From: Akkermansiaceae bacterium
Lineage (GTDB): Bacteria; Verrucomicrobiota; Verrucomicrobiia; Verrucomicrobiales; Akkermansiaceae
Length of the DNA stretch: 64,000 nucleotides
Direction of reading: 5' to 3'
NCBI GenBank assembly: GCA_013041925.1
Contig: JABDRB010000011.1
Coordinates: forward strand, 1-64,000
Shown: positions 33,084 through 43,395 of the stretch, piece by piece
How positions within the stretch are numbered: the stretch's first letter is position 1
How the letters are laid out: each line of letters opens with the position of its first letter
Translations under genes and position numbers: made by a program
Notes under the pieces: generated by a model
The model's input: the letters and a program-made list of their open reading frames with translations, nothing else
What the model was told of the DNA's origin: nothing
Database searches by the model: none

Positions 33084-34757
33084 TTAAAACAGCCCAACCA
33101 CCTGTCCGTCGTCGCCGAGGTCGATTCTGTTTGCGGCTGGCACTTTGGGCAGGCCGGGCATGGTCATGATATCGCCACAAATCATAATCACAAACTCCGC
33201 ACCGGCAGCGAGTTTGACCTCGCGCACTTTGACTACGTGATCTTCCGGAGCACCAAGCAACTTCGCATCGGTGGAAAATGAATACTGGGTCTTGGCGACA
33301 CAAATCGGGTAGTGCCCATAGCCAGATTCTTGGAGGCGTTTCACCTCGTTGCGCACCTTGGTATCAGCCACCACCTCACTGGCACCGTAGATCTTTTTCG
33401 CCACCGACTCCATCTTCTGCCACAGCGGGGTGTCGTCATTATAGGCAAACTGAAAATTAGCTGGGCATTTCTCCATGACATCCATCACCGCCTTGGCGAG
33501 ATCCTCAGCTCCTTCACCACCTTTTTCCCAGTGCTCTGCCAGAATGACATCAACCTGAAGATGGGCAAGTTTGCTTTTAAGCAGCGCCACCTCAGCATCC
33601 GTGTCCGCACTAAATCGGTTGATAGCAACAACACACGGCAACCCAAATTGCTCACGCAAGTTACGCACATGCCGGATCAGATTCACCATGCCTTTTTCCA
33701 AGGCTTCCAAGTTCTCGCTGGAAAGGTCATTTTTATCGATTCCACCGTGGAATTTCAACGCACGGATAGTCGCCACCAACACAGTGACATCAGGACGAAG
33801 ACCTGATTTCCGACATTTGATATCGATAAATTTCTCCGCTCCCAGATCTGCACCAAAGCCAGCTTCGGTCACCACGTAATCAGCCAGCTTCAAGGCGCTT
33901 TTCGTAGCAATCACCGAGTTGCAACCATGGGCGATGTTGGCAAAAGGACCACCGTGGATGATCGCCATATTCCCTTCCAACGTTTGCACGATATTAGGTT
34001 TAAAGGCATCCTTGAGCAGCACCGTCATCGCCCCATGCGCATCCAGATCACGTGCATGAATCGGCTCACGTGTGCGGGTGTATCCCACGATGATGTTCCC
34101 CAGCCTGTCCTTGAGCTCTTGAATCGATGTGGCGAGACAAAAAATCGCCATGACCTCAGAGGCCACCACGATGTCAAATCCATCCGTGCGTGGGTAGCCG
34201 TTGCCCAGCCCTCCGAGCGCTACCGTGACCTCACGCAGCGAGCGGTCGTTCATATCGACCACCCGTTTCCACGCCACACGGCGCTGGTCGAGCCCCAAGG
34301 CATTCCCGTGATGGATATGATTATCCACCAGCGCAGCCAGTAAATTGTTAGCTAACCCGATGGCATGAAAATCACCCGTGAAGTGGAGGTTGATATCCTC
34401 CATCGGCACGACTTGAGCGTAACCACCACCGGCAGCCCCACCTTTCATGCCAAAACAAGGCCCCAGCGATGGTTCACGGAGGCAGACGACCGTTTTTTTA
34501 CCCAGACGATTCATCGCATCGGTGAGTCCAACGCTGGTTGTGGTCTTTCCCTCACCCGCTGGGGTCGGGCTAATCGCCGTCACCAAGATCAGCTTACCAT
34601 CAGGGCGGTCTTTCAAACTCTCTAAATAATCCAAGGATATCTTGGCTTTGTAGTGGCCATAAGGTTCCAGGTGCTCGTCAGATATTCCCAACTTCTCATG
34701 GGCGAGCTCTGCGATACGCACCATCTCCGTCTCCTGTGCAATCTCAATATCTTTCAT
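33084..34757 (-). CDS. fhs: Formate--tetrahydrofolate ligase (557 aa)
   Basis: ATP-dependent synthesis of 10-formyl-THF from formate, entry of formate into C1 metabolism. P-loop [15 protein letters not shown] (about residues 65-79), [29 protein letters not shown] and the C-terminal [17 protein letters not shown] are family signatures. Length is normal. ATG 34757 (MKDIEIAQ) was chosen because the 22 residues before it, from 34823, are not conserved-looking. Divergent from the FdhF/YdeP gene with an 86-base spacer; followed by the ArsC-like gene. Confidence 0.93.
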   Translation of the reverse strand: MKDIEIAQETEMVRIAELAHEKLGISDEHLEPYGHYKAKISLDYLESLKDRPDGKLILVTAISPTPAGEGKTTTSVGLTDAMNRLGKKTVVCLREPSLGPCFGMKGGAAGGGYAQVVPMEDINLHFTGDFHAIGLANNLLAALVDNHIHHGNALGLDQRRVAWKRVVDMNDRSLREVTVALGGLGNGYPRTDGFDIVVASEVMAIFCLATSIQELKDRLGNIIVGYTRTREPIHARDLDAHGAMTVLLKDAFKPNIVQTLEGNMAIIHGGPFANIAHGCNSVIATKSALKLADYVVTEAGFGADLGAEKFIDIKCRKSGLRPDVTVLVATIRALKFHGGIDKNDLSSENLEALEKGMVNLIRHVRNLREQFGLPCVVAINRFSADTDAEVALLKSKLAHLQVDVILAEHWEKGGEGAEDLAKAVMDVMEKCPANFQFAYNDDTPLWQKMESVAKKIYGASEVVADTKVRNEVKRLQESGYGHYPICVAKTQYSFSTDAKLLGAPEDHVVKVREVKLAAGAEFVIMICGDIMTMPGLPKVPAANRIDLGDDGQVVGLF

Positions 34758-34843
34758 CGCATAGAGGCTAAGGGCACACACCATGATGAAAAGGTCAATA
34801 TCATGGCTTTTCCGACCATTCATTTCGCACTATATTGCATCGT

Positions 34844-37120
34844 ATGCCCTTTGAGAGCGATCCCCAACCACCCCACACAGGAAAACCAAAGACCTTTGCC
34901 GGAGGAGCAGGTGCGGTCACATCCGCACTGAAACACGTCATGAAATCCGCCGGACCGATCCGCGGCACCCAGGCACTACTCGAACTCAACCAGAAAGATG
35001 GGTTCGACTGCCCGAGCTGCGCCTGGCCTGACCCAGACGACCATCGTGCCCACGCCGAGTTCTGTGAAAATGGAGCCAAGGCCATCGCATCAGAAGCCAC
35101 CACACACCGGATCGACCGCCGATTTTTCCAAACACACAGCATCGCAGACCTACTGGAGAAAAGCGATTATTGGCACGACCAGCAAGGCCGCCTCACCGAG
35201 CCAATGATTCTGCACGCGGGCGAAACCCACTATCAACCGATTTCTTGGGATGATGCCATCACCCATATCGCCAACGAACTCAAGGGGCTCGATCACCCCG
35301 ACCAAGCTGTTTTCTACACTTCGGGACGTGCCAGCAACGAAGCCGCCTTCCTCTACCAACTCTTCGCCCGCCACTTCGGCACCAACAACCTCCCCGATTG
35401 CTCCAACATGTGCCACGAATCCAGTGGCACCGCCATGAAACAGGCCATCGGCGTCGGCAAAGGAACCGTCACCCTCGATGATATCCATCAGGCCGATACC
35501 ATCCTCTGCATCGGCCAAAACCCCGGCACCAATCACCCGAGAATGCTCGCCGCCTTAGAAAAGGCCGTGGAAAATGACGGCCGCGTCATCGCCATCAACC
35601 CACTCAAGGAAGCCGGACTCATCGGCTTTGCTCACCCACAGAAAATCTCCGGCATGCTCGGCAAATCCACGCCCCTTGCCTCGCAATACCTGCAGGTCAA
35701 GGTGAATGGCGACCTCGCCCTGCTCCGCGCTCTCGGCAAAGAGCTGTTCGAACGCGAAGACGCCCAACCAGGATCTGTCATCGATCACGATTTCGTCCGC
35801 CAACACACCCAAGGGATCGACGCCTACCGACATCGCTGCGAAAACGCCAACTGGGACCAACTCATCACGCAGTCCGGCATCCCAAAAAACGATATCCAAC
35901 AACTCGCCGACACCATCCTCCGTCGCGACCGGAAGCTCATCACCTGCTGGGCCATGGGAATCACCCAGCACCGCAATGCCGTCGCCACCATCCGCGAGAT
36001 CACCAATCTCCACCTGCTGCTCGGCGCCATCGGCCGACCCGCCGCAGGCCTCTGCCCAGTCCGCGGCCACAGCAATGTGCAAGGCGACCGCACCGTCGGC
36101 ATCTATGAAAAAATGCCCGAGTCGTTCCTGGCTGCCCTCGATGGTGAATTTGGTATCACATGCCCGCGTCAACACGGCTACGATACCGTCGATGCCATCC
36201 TTGCGATGCACCAAGGTGCCGCCAAGGTCTTCTTTTCGCTCGGCGGAAACTTCCTCCAGGCGTCGCCAGACACCGACTTCACCGCACAGGCACTCAGCAA
36301 CTGCACACTCACCTGCCAGGTCTCTACCAAACTCAACCGCAGCCACCTCGTTACTGGCCAAACCGCCATCATCCTCCCGTGCCTCGGCCGCAGTGAACGC
36401 GATACCCAAAGCGGAGAAGATCAATTTGTCACCTGTGAAAACTCCATGGGCATCGTCCATATGTCCAAAGGGAAACTCAACCCCGCCTCACCCGATCTCC
36501 TCAGCGAAACCGATATCGTCGCCCGACTCGCCAAGGCCACCGTGGGCGACACCCGCGCCATCCATTGGCGCCAGCTCGTAAACCACTACGACCAAATCCG
36601 CGACATGATTGAAAAAATCATCCCAGACTTTGCCCCCTACAACCAACAAGTTCGGCACCCCGGAGGATTCTACCTCCCCAACCATGCCAAAATGCGCATC
36701 TGGGACACCCCCACCAGCAAGGCCGAGTTCAGCGACTCCGCCTGCGATCAGTTTCAGGTCGCCGAGGGACGACTCGTCCTCCAGACCTTGCGCAGCCACG
36801 ACCAGTATAACACCACCATTTACGGACTCAACGACCGCTACCGCGGTATCGGCATGGGACGGAGGATCATTTTCCTCCACCCCGACGATATGAAAAGCCG
36901 CGGCATCGCCCCCGTCTCACAAGTCGATATCACCAGCCACTGGGAGGACGGCGAAAGACGTGCTGAAAATTTCTACGCCATCCCCTACGATATCCCCATT
37001 GGCACTGCCGCTGCTTATTTTCCCGAAGCCAACGTGCTTGTTCCCGTCCACTCCACCGCTCTGGAAAGCAATACGCCAACCAGCAAATCCATCGAAATCA
37101 GCCTTCAACCATCCCACTAA
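34844..37120 (+). CDS. FdhF/YdeP-family molybdopterin oxidoreductase (758 aa)
   Basis: A cytoplasmic Mo-bisMGD oxidoreductase of the YdeP/formate-dehydrogenase-alpha-like type. GFDCPSCAWPDP (about residues 48-59) is the characteristic N-terminal block. ISWDDAI starts the molybdopterin domain, and SNMCHESSGTAM (about 187-198) gives the Mo-ligating Cys where formate dehydrogenases may have Sec. The ADQFQ-like C-terminal cap binds the second pterin. The usual N-terminal four-Cys FeS motif is absent, as in the family. ATG 34844 (MPFESD) was preferred over TTG 34835. Physiological substrate is unknown (formate or an acid-stress-related substrate). It likely needs FdhD, encoded at 44192. Confidence 0.87.
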   Translation: MPFESDPQPPHTGKPKTFAGGAGAVTSALKHVMKSAGPIRGTQALLELNQKDGFDCPSCAWPDPDDHRAHAEFCENGAKAIASEATTHRIDRRFFQTHSIADLLEKSDYWHDQQGRLTEPMILHAGETHYQPISWDDAITHIANELKGLDHPDQAVFYTSGRASNEAAFLYQLFARHFGTNNLPDCSNMCHESSGTAMKQAIGVGKGTVTLDDIHQADTILCIGQNPGTNHPRMLAALEKAVENDGRVIAINPLKEAGLIGFAHPQKISGMLGKSTPLASQYLQVKVNGDLALLRALGKELFEREDAQPGSVIDHDFVRQHTQGIDAYRHRCENANWDQLITQSGIPKNDIQQLADTILRRDRKLITCWAMGITQHRNAVATIREITNLHLLLGAIGRPAAGLCPVRGHSNVQGDRTVGIYEKMPESFLAALDGEFGITCPRQHGYDTVDAILAMHQGAAKVFFSLGGNFLQASPDTDFTAQALSNCTLTCQVSTKLNRSHLVTGQTAIILPCLGRSERDTQSGEDQFVTCENSMGIVHMSKGKLNPASPDLLSETDIVARLAKATVGDTRAIHWRQLVNHYDQIRDMIEKIIPDFAPYNQQVRHPGGFYLPNHAKMRIWDTPTSKAEFSDSACDQFQVAEGRLVLQTLRSHDQYNTTIYGLNDRYRGIGMGRRIIFLHPDDMKSRGIAPVSQVDITSHWEDGERRAENFYAIPYDIPIGTAAAYFPEANVLVPVHSTALESNTPTSKSIEISLQPSH

Positions 37121-37122
37121 CT

Positions 37123-37392
37123 ATGCCACCCAAAACTTACATCGTCTACATCCTCAAAAACCGCATGAACCGCCGCTTTATCGGCATCACCGATGATGCC
37201 GAGGCCGAACTCCGTGCCCACAACAAAGGCCAGTTCAAAGGCACCAAAGCCTTTAAACCATGGCAACTGGAATGGTTCAGCGAACCCCTCTCACGCAACG
37301 ATTCACTGCGCCTCGAGGAAAACCTGCGACACCATAAAACCAACGCCGCCATGCTCGAATCCATCACCCACAAACACGATATGGGGATGTGA
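37123..37392 (+). CDS. GIY-YIG nuclease-domain protein (89 aa)
   Basis: UvrC-like/YhbQ-type small GIY-YIG domain: YIVYILKN with RFIGITDD in place of the strict GIY...YIG, then Arg in AELRAHNKG, followed by TKAFKPWQLEW, and the catalytic-type Glu in LRLEENLRHHK. It starts two bases after the FdhF/YdeP stop, so is translationally linked. Role in DNA processing is not known. Confidence 0.75.
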   Translation: MPPKTYIVYILKNRMNRRFIGITDDAEAELRAHNKGQFKGTKAFKPWQLEWFSEPLSRNDSLRLEENLRHHKTNAAMLESITHKHDMGM

Positions 37393-37565
37393 TCCATCCT
37401 CCATCATATCAGACATCTCTGGCTGTGCCAGTTCATGATAGCGACTAGCTAGGTGTGGCCTTTTCCCGTGGGGATTTAAGAGCCGAGCGGAGCGAGTTGG
37501 GCAGGACGCAATACGACGTTGCCTGCACCGTCTTGTTCACGAATCTATGATTATGGCTCGCGATT

Positions 37566-39119
37566 TCAAGGCATCGGCCAATAGCGCCGGACCTTGACGT
37601 CGTTCATTTGTACAGGCCCCGGTGTGCTGCGACCCCGGACGATGAGTTTCTCGAGAAGAGCCTGCATCTGTTCGACCCGTTCAGGGTGTTGCATCGCCAA
37701 ATTCGAGGTTTCGCCGATGTCTTTTTCAAGATCATAGAGTTGAATCGGGGCCGATCCACCCCCTTCGCTCCAACCGCCAGAACCCGGAGCCGGAATGTAC
37801 TTCCACTGGCCGAAGCGGACAGACGGGACACCGGACATCGAGGCGCTAACAGACTGTTCACGAATAGGCTCTTTGTCTCCCGTGAGCAATGGCAATAAGC
37901 TAAAGCTGTCCTCGCCTGCTCGGTCGGGGAGATCGCTTCCTAGAATATCGGCAGCGGTGGCCATGATATCGGCCTGATGCACAAGCTGGTCGCAAACGCT
38001 TCCCGCCTTGATCGCCTTGGGCCAGCGCGCGATGAAGGGCACACGATGCCCACCTTCGAATGCGTCGGACTTGTAGCCGCGCAGTGGACCGCTGGGAAAG
38101 TGCCCCTTTGCCTCTAAGCCTGCGACAGACTCCATTCTGTCATGCGAATCACGCGGGTTTTGAGTTACCTTAGTGCCGACATACGGGGCGCAACCGTTGT
38201 CACTTGTAACAATGACTAAGGTATTCTGAGCTACACCAGCATGATCTAGTGCTGTCAACACTTCACCGATGATACCATCCGTTTGCATGACAAAATCGGC
38301 GTAGTCACCTAGACCACTCTTGCCCTTCCAAGCTTCGGTGGGGGCCAAGGGTGTATGTGGCGAGTTCAGTGCCAGATAGAGGAAAAACGGTTTATCTCTC
38401 TGTATTGATATCCATTCAGAGGATTTCTGGGCCAGAACCGGCAATACCTGCTCAGACTCGAAGCTGGGTGCAGCCGGTCCACGACGCCCGTCTTTACCGT
38501 TTACAATGAGAAGATTCTTGACGGCTGTCGGAGCTTCGGTGAATCGGTCATTCTCAATGAAAGCATAGGGTGGCATGTCCAGAGAAGCGCTGATACCAAA
38601 GAAGTAATCAAATCCGTTTGTCGTTGGCCCCCTTTTGATGGTTCCCGTTGTCAGGGGCTTGGGCATCACCATGCCGAGGTGCCACTTTCCGATGCACGCT
38701 GTTGCGTAACCTTGCTCCTTGAGAAAACTGGCAACGGTCAGACGGTCGGGCGCAATCAGCGGCGGGCTCATGCCCCCGAGCACCCCCCGCTGAAGCCTGG
38801 TGCGCCAGTGGTAACGCCCAGTCAGCAAAGTGTAACGTGAGGGAGTGCAGACGCCCGACGACGAATGCGCATCCATAAACCGCATGCCTTGTGATGCAAG
38901 CTTGTCAATATTCGGCGTAGGAATCCTGCCCCGTTCGGGATTGTAACACTGGACATCGCCATACCCGAGATCATCCGCATAGATCACCACAATGTTGGGC
39001 AATGCCTTGGAAACTTCATCCGCTTCCGATACGGGCGAAAGCCATCCGAGCATAAGACAGGTCGCGACCGTCTTGATGCCAGCGGCGGATGGATAGATGC
39101 TAGAAATTTTCTTTTTCAC
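37566..39119 (-). CDS. Secreted arylsulfatase, formylglycine type (517 aa)
   Basis: N-terminal signal segment (hydrophobic about residues 12-32), IYADDLGYGDV metal site (Asp49/Asp50) and FGly motif CTPSRYTLLTGRY with Cys91. CIGKWHLGMVMPKP and VTSDNGCAPYVGTKV are typical of the arylsulfatase A/S1 group. Together with the GH95 fucosidase next door it suggests removal of sulfate from fucose-rich algal glycans. The 173 bases between it and the GIY-YIG gene hold no recognisable feature. Confidence 0.9.
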   Translation of the reverse strand: MKKKISSIYPSAAGIKTVATCLMLGWLSPVSEADEVSKALPNIVVIYADDLGYGDVQCYNPERGRIPTPNIDKLASQGMRFMDAHSSSGVCTPSRYTLLTGRYHWRTRLQRGVLGGMSPPLIAPDRLTVASFLKEQGYATACIGKWHLGMVMPKPLTTGTIKRGPTTNGFDYFFGISASLDMPPYAFIENDRFTEAPTAVKNLLIVNGKDGRRGPAAPSFESEQVLPVLAQKSSEWISIQRDKPFFLYLALNSPHTPLAPTEAWKGKSGLGDYADFVMQTDGIIGEVLTALDHAGVAQNTLVIVTSDNGCAPYVGTKVTQNPRDSHDRMESVAGLEAKGHFPSGPLRGYKSDAFEGGHRVPFIARWPKAIKAGSVCDQLVHQADIMATAADILGSDLPDRAGEDSFSLLPLLTGDKEPIREQSVSASMSGVPSVRFGQWKYIPAPGSGGWSEGGGSAPIQLYDLEKDIGETSNLAMQHPERVEQMQALLEKLIVRGRSTPGPVQMNDVKVRRYWPMP

Positions 39120-39176
39120 TCGCAGCGAGAATACCTCTAGCGCCCGTGCTATGGAAGGGAAAAAGGGGCTTGCCCA

Positions 39177-39794
39177 CTACTCTGGCAGGGCGTTGCGCGT
39201 TAGTGCCACGTTCAGTGCCACGTTGATTCTGCGGTGACGGTGGTCATCTTCGCGCCACTGGCAGGTGTCGCGTTTGTAGTGGTTGGCGTTTTCCACCATC
39301 CAGTGACCCCGGATGACACAGGGCGACTTTGGGTAACGCTCCGGATCCAGGCTGCTCAGGAAGTAGCGGGTGTGTTGACCGGGCGGATCGTCCGGGGTGG
39401 CTTTGTAGCTCCAGGTCCGCTCCACACTGATTGCGCTCCGCGCTCCGGCAAGTCCGGCACTGACAGGGGTGATCGCGGCAACCGCTGTTTTGCGGGTGAT
39501 AGCCTGCATGGTCCGCGTTTTGTTATGCAAGGAGTCGAGGGTGATGCAGGCACCGGCAAGGTTCACCACGGGGTCGGCAAGCAGGCTGCGCCCTTCGCTG
39601 ACTTCGCAGTCCTCCTTTGCCACCGGTGGCCGGGGTCATCGCCACGGGGCGTCCGTCCTCGTGGCGGCAGAGGGTGACGATCATGCCGCATTTCCCGTCC
39701 CCGATGTTCTTGCCGACGAGTGCGAGGCTGCCGGGGATGAGCCCGGCGTTGTGCTGGAGCCAGGTGGTGAGGGCGTTGAGTCGCGGTGTATGAC
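39177..39794 (-). pseudogene. Decayed ISAs1-type transposase fragment
   Basis: The 3' part (39177-39623) encodes ...LDSLHNKTRTMQAIT and the C-terminal CVIRGHWMVENANHYKRD, resembling the ISAs1 DDE transposase tail (I-R-x-H-W-x-x-E-N). The upstream part (about 39620-39790) reads LTTWLQHNAGLIPGSLALV in another frame, so there is at least one frameshift near 39620. The N-terminal half is missing altogether, and no terminal inverted repeats were found. The remnant abuts the 3' end of the GH95 gene. Confidence 0.75.
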
Positions 39795-42131
39795 CTACTG
39801 GTTCTTAATTCCGGAGAAACGGTCAGCCTCTACGACACCGTAGCCGCCATTTTGTATCTCGAGCTTGAGCGATTTACCCTCGTAAGCCACTCCGACTTCT
39901 AAGTCAGCGTTCGGCCCCGCGTGGATGGTAGCTTTGGTTAGCTTGCCGTCTTTCCATTCGATATCGACGGTGTAGTCACCACGGGCGCGCAGTCCTTTTA
40001 CATGACCATTCGGCCATTGCTCGGTTGGGAGTGCGGGGAGTAGTTTGATTTCATCATTGTGGCTATGCAGGAGCATTTCTGCGATGGCTGCGCCCGCTCC
40101 GAAGTTGCCGTCGATTTGAAAGGGCGGGTGCGTGTCGAAGAGGTTGTCGAGCGTCGATCGGACGAGGATCGCGTGGAGGTTGTCGTAGGCTTTGGGCGCA
40201 TCGCTCAGGCGGGCGAACATGCCGATCGTCCAAGCACGGCTCCAGCCCGTGGCGGCCCCTCCGTGATCGAGACGGTAATCAATCGTATTAAGCACGGCAT
40301 CGCGCATCTTTGCATCTTCATCGAGGTTGATTTGGTTGCCGGGGTAGGCGCCAATCACGTGTGACATGTGTCGGTGCCCAGGGTCTTTCTCTTTGAAGGG
40401 GAATCGCCACTCCATGAGGCGACCATCCTCACCGACCTGCGGGCGATAGACTTTCGGGATGAGTGCTTTTATCTTCTGCACATAGGCGTCGTCACTCTTG
40501 CCAATTGCCTTCGCCGCTTCGAGGTAATTATCGAAGACCTGAAGAATCATAAACTGGTCAAAACTACAGCCGGAGGAGAGCTCTCCAGGGACTTCTTTGC
40601 CCTCGGCATTCGTATAGAGAAAGGTGTTTTCCGGCGATGGGGTGGGGCGCGAAATTAGCGTGCCATCGGGGCCGGGTATGAGCCACGATTCGACGAATTC
40701 CGTGGAGGCGGTGAGTATGTCCCAATTGTCTTCGAGTAGCTGCTTGTCCCGATTGAAGCGGTAGTGGTCGAGGAGGTGGAAGGTCAACCACTGGCCGCCA
40801 AACATTGAGCCGCCCCAGCGGGCTCTTGTGGCCATCGGCTTAGCGTAACCCCAAAGGTCGGTGGCGTGTGGCATACACCACCCCTTCATGCCCATGCGTT
40901 TTGCCATTTCCTTACCACGCGGCTGGTAGGTGCGGATCAGGTGAAAGAGCGCCTCGTGCATGGGCGATAGATTCGTGGTGTCGGCCAGCCAATAGTTCAT
41001 CTGGAGATTAATATTCAGATGATAATCAGAGGCCCAAGGTGCTTTCATGTGTGGGTTCCAGACGCCCTGCAAGTTCGCCGGAAAGCTATCGGGGCGGGAA
41101 CTGGCAATCAGTAGGTAGCGACCGAATTGGAAGTACTGCTCGATCAAGCCGGGATCGTCATGCCCCCCCTTTTTGATGCGGCCTAGGCGCTTGGCGGTGG
41201 TGAGTGCCCGGATCTCTTTTGCTGTGGTGCCGAGATCAATATCAACTCTATCGAAATACTGTGTGTGGTCCGCAACCGCTCGTCCCATAAGTTTATTGAA
41301 ACTTTTCCTAGAGGCTGCCTTTAGGTCATTGAGTGCTTTGTTTTGCCAGCCATCGGCCAGAACTGTGCCCGGAGATTGTCGGTCGACATCGGTGGCGACC
41401 GATAGCAGGAGAGTGATCTCCTTGCTTTCTTTCAGGGCGATGCGGTCACCGCTCTGGGAGCGTTTACCATCGTGAAGGGCCCGCACGCGGCTGACAAAGT
41501 GAGTGCCTTTCGGGCCACTAGCTTGCTTGGTCAATACGAGGTCACCGTCTTGAATAACCGCTCCCTCGATAGCCACATCGAGCGAAATCGGTTTGCTCGC
41601 GGTAATATGGACGACGATGACATCGTCCGGGTGGCTGGCCAGAACCTGCTGGTAAATGGTCGTTCCGTTTTCTAATGTGTAATGGTTGCTCGCGATGCCC
41701 GTTTTTAGATCGAGTTCGCGGCGAGTTTCCTGCAGCGGCGATTCGTTGGGGTAGGTGATATTGAGCCAGCCGACTAGCTGATAGCTGTTCGGGCGTTTCC
41801 CGTCTTGGACTTCCTTCTCAAAGTAGCGATCCGCTTCGTGATATTTTCCTTCGGCATCCAGTTCGCGGATCATTTCGAGGTGCTCGAAGGCATCTTCGCG
41901 GATTTCCATTTCCCTGGTATTGGCCCAAATGGTTTCCTCATTGATAAGGATCTTCTCCGTGGGGAAAGTGCCCCAAGCCATGGCACCGAGCCGACCACTA
42001 CCTACCGGAAAGGCGAGATCCCATTTTTCGGCGGGGCTGTCCGCCCATAGGATAAAGTCATCTTGCGCGCCAGAATGGGCAAATGATGGAACAAGCAAGC
42101 AGCAAGCGAGTAGGACGGATTTGATTTTCAT
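39795..42131 (-). CDS. Glycoside hydrolase family 95, alpha-L-fucosidase/galactosidase type (778 aa)
   Basis: Signal peptide [21 protein letters not shown]. The N-terminal GH95 block is [20 protein letters not shown] followed by LGAMAWG. The central (alpha/alpha)6 barrel has [20 protein letters not shown] then NINLQMNYW, and the hallmark [20 protein letters not shown] (about residues 670-690) carries the catalytic-region Asp. Expected to release terminal alpha-1,2-L-fucose or galactose from extracellular glycans. The stop lies immediately beside the transposase remnant, yet the protein has full family length (about 750-800). Confidence 0.9.
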   Translation of the reverse strand: MKIKSVLLACCLLVPSFAHSGAQDDFILWADSPAEKWDLAFPVGSGRLGAMAWGTFPTEKILINEETIWANTREMEIREDAFEHLEMIRELDAEGKYHEADRYFEKEVQDGKRPNSYQLVGWLNITYPNESPLQETRRELDLKTGIASNHYTLENGTTIYQQVLASHPDDVIVVHITASKPISLDVAIEGAVIQDGDLVLTKQASGPKGTHFVSRVRALHDGKRSQSGDRIALKESKEITLLLSVATDVDRQSPGTVLADGWQNKALNDLKAASRKSFNKLMGRAVADHTQYFDRVDIDLGTTAKEIRALTTAKRLGRIKKGGHDDPGLIEQYFQFGRYLLIASSRPDSFPANLQGVWNPHMKAPWASDYHLNINLQMNYWLADTTNLSPMHEALFHLIRTYQPRGKEMAKRMGMKGWCMPHATDLWGYAKPMATRARWGGSMFGGQWLTFHLLDHYRFNRDKQLLEDNWDILTASTEFVESWLIPGPDGTLISRPTPSPENTFLYTNAEGKEVPGELSSGCSFDQFMILQVFDNYLEAAKAIGKSDDAYVQKIKALIPKVYRPQVGEDGRLMEWRFPFKEKDPGHRHMSHVIGAYPGNQINLDEDAKMRDAVLNTIDYRLDHGGAATGWSRAWTIGMFARLSDAPKAYDNLHAILVRSTLDNLFDTHPPFQIDGNFGAGAAIAEMLLHSHNDEIKLLPALPTEQWPNGHVKGLRARGDYTVDIEWKDGKLTKATIHAGPNADLEVGVAYEGKSLKLEIQNGGYGVVEADRFSGIKNQ

Positions 42132-42186
42132 GGTGGTATTCTAAATAGACATTGTCGTGACCCACTAGTGTCGTCGATATAAAAAA

Positions 42187-42217
42187 AACTCAGCTAAAGT
42201 ATTAGCTGAGTTTTTTG
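42187..42217 (-). terminator. Strong intrinsic terminator (works in both directions)
   Basis: An 11-bp perfect stem AACTCAGCTAA/TTAGCTGAGTT with a 4-base loop, bordered by T6 on the plus and T7-8 on the minus strand. It ends the PEP-CTERM gene transcript and precedes the GH95 start. Confidence 0.9.
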
Positions 42218-42252
42218 GACGCGGATTGGCTCCTTCGCTTTTTTAAATAGAC

Positions 42253-42999
42253 TTATCTACGGCGGCGTAACATGAAGCTAAAGAACCCTAAGCCTATAAG
42301 CAACGTAGAGGAGGGCTCAGGAACCACTGTGACACCAGAAGCACCAAATACGTGAGTATCTCTGGCTTGGACAGAATCACTCCAAGTAATCGTAGTTCCT
42401 ACACTATAAGAGATATACCAGTCTTGTGTACTGGTCCCAGGGGCTCCTGCTACTGTAGGGGTTAGGTCTCCCGTTGTTACAGAGTCATAAGTAGCACTAC
42501 TAGCCGTCCCAGGCACTAGAGTGCCTCCTGTGTTAATAGTTGCTGTCCCCCAGTCAGCGAATGATCCATTGCCAGATGGGCCTACACCGTAAGTCAAACC
42601 AGTTAGAGAATAACCAGAATCAACTGCCATAGTGAATGACATGTCTAAGGTGCTTGTTTCAGAGTTGAAAATCTCATCTGCCCCTCTGAAATCAAGAAGT
42701 AGACCGCCACCTGTCGTTGCTCCAACCGCAACAGAATTCCCTGCGTTTGCTTCCCAATCAAGAGCAGTTGCTGCAGAAGATGTATACTCGATATCGATGC
42801 TCCAGGTTCCAGTAGCACTAGTTTCAGATTCTGACCAAGTGCCCGAATAAGTAGTAACATTAGAGTCGCCCTCCACGTCTACTATACCGTTCTCAGTAAA
42901 AGAACCTACGGTGGGTGTGAATGTGATTGCTGCCTGAGCACCGCTAAGTGCAGACAAGCCGAGTATTGGGATTAAGAGTGATTTTTTATTCATTATCAT
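42253..42999 (-). CDS. PEP-CTERM sorting-domain protein (248 aa)
   Basis: An exported protein with signal peptide (MIMNKKSLLIPILGLSALSGAQA) and a C-terminal PEP-CTERM signal: VVPEPSS, a hydrophobic segment (TLLIGLGFFSFML) and RRRR. It should be processed by an exosortase (EpsH type) and displayed on the surface or in extracellular polymer. The mature part is Thr/Ser/Gly-rich and beta-structured, with no named domain. A run of eight C residues sits 3 bases before the ATG instead of an SD. A second ATG is at 42993. Monocistronic by the terminator behind it. Confidence 0.88.
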   Translation of the reverse strand: MIMNKKSLLIPILGLSALSGAQAAITFTPTVGSFTENGIVDVEGDSNVTTYSGTWSESETSATGTWSIDIEYTSSAATALDWEANAGNSVAVGATTGGGLLLDFRGADEIFNSETSTLDMSFTMAVDSGYSLTGLTYGVGPSGNGSFADWGTATINTGGTLVPGTASSATYDSVTTGDLTPTVAGAPGTSTQDWYISYSVGTTITWSDSVQARDTHVFGASGVTVVPEPSSTLLIGLGFFSFMLRRRR

Positions 43000-43395
43000 T
43001 TTGGGGGGGGTGGTGTGTGTTTCAATTAAGCGGAGAACCTATGTCTTGTTGATCTCGCACGCGAGTTTCAATGAGACTTCACTACTTGCATATGTCATAC
43101 GTACAGCGAACGTTAACAAATAAATTAATAAAATTAATAAAAACGTCAGGCATATTGTGATGAAGCACGTTATTTCCCTCTTGAGTTGAATTTAACGAAG
43201 CGACTTAACCCCTTGATAATGAGCGAATTAAGTGGGCATCCAGGTCTTTAGGGGTCGATGGGATGACGGGTTATCTCCATGGAAAAACGGGGAGGATCGG
43301 CCAATCTTGGTTGATGCCTCATCACTGCCGAAACGGGGTGAAATTTAGGCATGAAAACAACTAGATAAGTTGGCATTCCGTATTATGGTTCGCGC
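43000..43395. other. Divergent intergenic region between the PEP-CTERM and Bax-inhibitor genes (no gene seen)
   Basis: These 396 bases are AT-rich near the left gene, with ATTAATAAAATTAATAAAAA around 43123-43144. They should hold both divergent promoters. No clear operators or RNA motif could be assigned. Confidence 0.5.
43003..43010. repeat. C8 homopolymer (sense strand) directly before the PEP-CTERM start
   Basis: Eight C residues on the coding strand are separated from the ATG by AAA only, in the position normally occupied by the ribosome-binding site. Confidence 0.8.

Noticed and set aside
39177-39794. Possibility that the break in the transposase is a Sec codon or programmed frameshift rather than decay.
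   Set aside because: The N-terminal half is missing, the frames join poorly near 39620 and no slippery site or hairpin was seen, so ordinary decay is simpler.
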